Shown: in pieces, positions 62,156-64,000 of the stretch
Position numbering within the stretch: the first letter of the stretch is position 1
Layout: each line of letters opens with the position of its first letter
Assembly: GCF_010093535.1 (NCBI RefSeq)
Contig: NW_022985174.1
Coordinates: 600,303-664,302, forward strand
Direction of reading: 5' to 3'
DNA: 64,000 nucleotides
From: Lindgomyces ingoldianus
Taxonomy: Eukaryota > Ascomycota > Dothideomycetes > Pleosporales > Lindgomycetaceae
Translations under genes and position numbers: made by a program
The notes under the pieces: generated by a model
What the model saw: the letters and a program-made list of their open reading frames with translations, nothing else
Databases searched by the model: none
What the model was told of the DNA's origin: nothing

Positions 62156-63349
62156 ATGGATGGCGTCGATGAGATGCAGGCAGATACCATTGATTCGATC
62201 CCCACGAGCAAAGAAAAGGCAAGCATTGTCGCACACGACGCCAAATCTTCTGCCAGGTCGGTGGAACGTCCCAACAAGCATAGTTTTGACTACGTCATAC
62301 GATCAAGTGTTGCTGGAGGAATTGCAGGCTGTGTGGTGAGATAAGGATATTTGCTACTTTCATGACCTGTGGTCGACTGACAGTTATACCAGGCCAAAAC
62401 AGCTGTCGCTCCTCTCGATCGCGTCAAAATCCTGTTCCAGACCGCCAATCCCCAATACTCCCATCATGCGAACACTTGGATGGGCCTCGGTCGGGCTCTA
62501 CGAGATATATATGGGCGACAAGGAATACGGGGCCTATTTCGCGGTCATTTGGCAACTTTGCTCAAGATCTATCCCTACGCAGCTCTGAACTATGCCGCTT
62601 ACGAGCAATACCGAGCTCTTCTCATTAGTCTAAAATGCCAGGAGACGTGGATACGAAGGTTCTCAGCTGGTGCATTGGCAGGAGTAACTACGGTCTTCTT
62701 CACATATCCCCTGGGCCTCTTACGTGTCCGTTTGGCCTTTGAGACGAAGACTAAAGGCTCCTCGCTGGTCAGTATGATCAGAGAAATCTACCACGAACGG
62801 ACACACTCTTTCGCAAGTCCCCAGTCGACGCCTAGGATTGCTCACGAGGTTTCATCACACGCCATTGCGACCACTTCGACTGTACCCCTGCACAAAGCGT
62901 TGGCTAATTTTTATAGAGGCTTTTCCATCACATTACTGGGCATGGTTCCGTATGCCGGCGTGTCATTTCTATTGCATGATACCATAGGCGACTTGTTCCG
63001 TTTACTCTCAATACGAAGGTACACAACGCTTCCACATTCTAAGAACACCCCGTCAGACCAGCGAGCGCCGTTACGTGCCTGTGCTGAGCTTACATCGGGA
63101 GGCCTTTCAGGGGCAATATCACAGACAGTTGCCTACCCGCTAGAGGTTACTAGACGGCGGATGCAGGTCGGTGGCGCTGTCGGACACCGTCGTCATCTTA
63201 GCATAAGAGAGACGATGGGTACAATATTTAGAGACCGAGGCATATCTGGGTTCTTCGTCGGCTTAAGCATTGGATATGTCAAGGTTGTTCCCTTGGTTGC
63301 TGTGAGCTTCTATACGTATGAAAGGTTGAAGATGCATCTCGGTATTTAG
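62156..63349 (+). CDS. Mitochondrial carrier, Leu5/SLC25A42-like (coenzyme A or adenine nucleotide)
   Basis: Two exons (62156-62335 and 62393-63349) encode 378 residues. Three carrier repeats are visible. The first has AGGIAGC and PLDRVKILFQ, the second AGALAGVTTVFFTYPLGLLRVR, and the third GGLSGAISQTVAYPLEVTRRRMQ. Features such as VAPLDRVKILFQ, FYRGFSITLLGMVPYAGVSF and the long loop between repeats 2 and 3 match the Leu5 group, which supports coenzyme A entry into mitochondria. It is located in the inner membrane. The intron cuts the first repeat between GCV and AKT in phase zero. A housekeeping gene next to a decayed synthase marks the edge of the accessory segment. Confidence 0.88.
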
Positions 63350-64000
63350 GCAGGGAGGGACTAAACGCATAGTTCTGACTAATAATCAAGACATGGTCAG
63401 TTACAAAACGAAATATCAGTTACCAACATGATCGTGTAGATGTGCTTCCAGTTTTACGGTATGTGACGTATCAGTAGGAGGCGATCATCACGTGACTATC
63501 GATTCACCGTCCCAGTATTAACCCGTCTCCAGTTTCTGCCTTGGCGTTTCCACTTCTTCCCCCACTTATTGTTGAAAGGGAATATGATAGCATTAACACA
63601 TTGCATTGGTCCTCACGTGGTTAGGAATTGCCCAGACGGGGAGTCAAGGTTCGGACCGAGCCGTCGAAGGTACGTTAATGCCAAGTCGTTCGAATAGCGG
63701 GCGGTGTCAACGGAGTTACGAACTTACGACAAACAACCTAGGGCCCAAGGCGGCTTATGCATGCGTGGGGGGTACCCGTGCTTCCTACATCGGCAGGACA
63801 CTGATAAGCTATGGGTATCACTCGATGCCTAGCCCTCTTCGAAACTATTCGAATCTACCCCGCGCGAGAGGCTTGGCGAACCTGTCGGCAATCTGCCCTG
63901 CAGTTGGGATACACTTTAATTTAACGGCTCCAGCCTCGTAACCCTCTCCTTGCTACTTGCGTTGGATGTCTATATGCTTCGTGCGTGAGTGGTACTGAGG
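63350..64000. other. Window end, nothing recognised
   Basis: This is the 3' region of the carrier gene and further sequence to the window edge. A 111-codon plus-strand frame from 63606 shows no domain. Confidence 0.45.

Overview
The window looks like a chromosomal segment of a filamentous ascomycete (Pezizomycotina). The support is: short GT-AG introns (mostly 45-190 bp) with CTAAC-like branch sites; two Zn2Cys6 regulators; a self-sufficient CYP505 P450; a secreted AA8-AA12 haem/PQQ dehydrogenase; and a strongly A+T-rich, gene-free block whose repeat copies differ by hand alignment only by C/T and G/A transitions, the mark of repeat-induced point mutation (RIP). I cannot name the species.

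Layout. (1) 1-9740 is RIP-degraded repeat DNA. It holds a complete but dead Ty3/gypsy-type LTR element on the minus strand (898-6561, 318-bp LTRs, 5-bp target duplication CTGTC), nested in the relic of a second gypsy element, followed by a fragment of a hAT-like DNA transposon ending at 9740. (2) 9741-36724 is an accessory gene region: an EthA-like Baeyer-Villiger monooxygenase, the AA8-AA12 dehydrogenase, an enoyl-CoA hydratase/isomerase ending in a peroxisomal signal, a Zn2Cys6 regulator, an F-box protein with a nearby relic, a dienelactone hydrolase gene broken by a 900-bp hAT-like insertion and two nonsense codons, an ACSF3-type acyl-CoA synthetase, a decayed MFS transporter, an HXXXD acyltransferase and an acyl-CoA oxidase ending in SKL. 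(3) 38023-39330 encodes an unassigned protein with an HExxH zinc motif. (4) 40039-48869 is core genome: NAA10, a conserved fungal protein of unknown function, CTP:phosphoethanolamine cytidylyltransferase (with a minisatellite in its first intron) and a lysine-rich protein. (5) 49619-59024 holds a Zn2Cys6 regulator divergent from a CYP505 P450-reductase fusion, then an APC-family permease. (6) 60053-61500 is the wreck of a highly reducing polyketide synthase (ER, partial KR, ACP), followed by a Leu5-type mitochondrial carrier.

How the genes may work together. The acyl-CoA synthetase, acyl-CoA oxidase (SKL) and enoyl-CoA isomerase/hydratase (AKI) fit peroxisomal acyl-chain processing. With the monooxygenase, acyltransferase, hydrolase, transporter relic and regulator they resemble a metabolite or degradation cluster that has partly decayed. 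The clustering is inference; no intact core synthase is present. Exon structures were worked out by hand from splice signals, reading frame and family knowledge; no database search was run.
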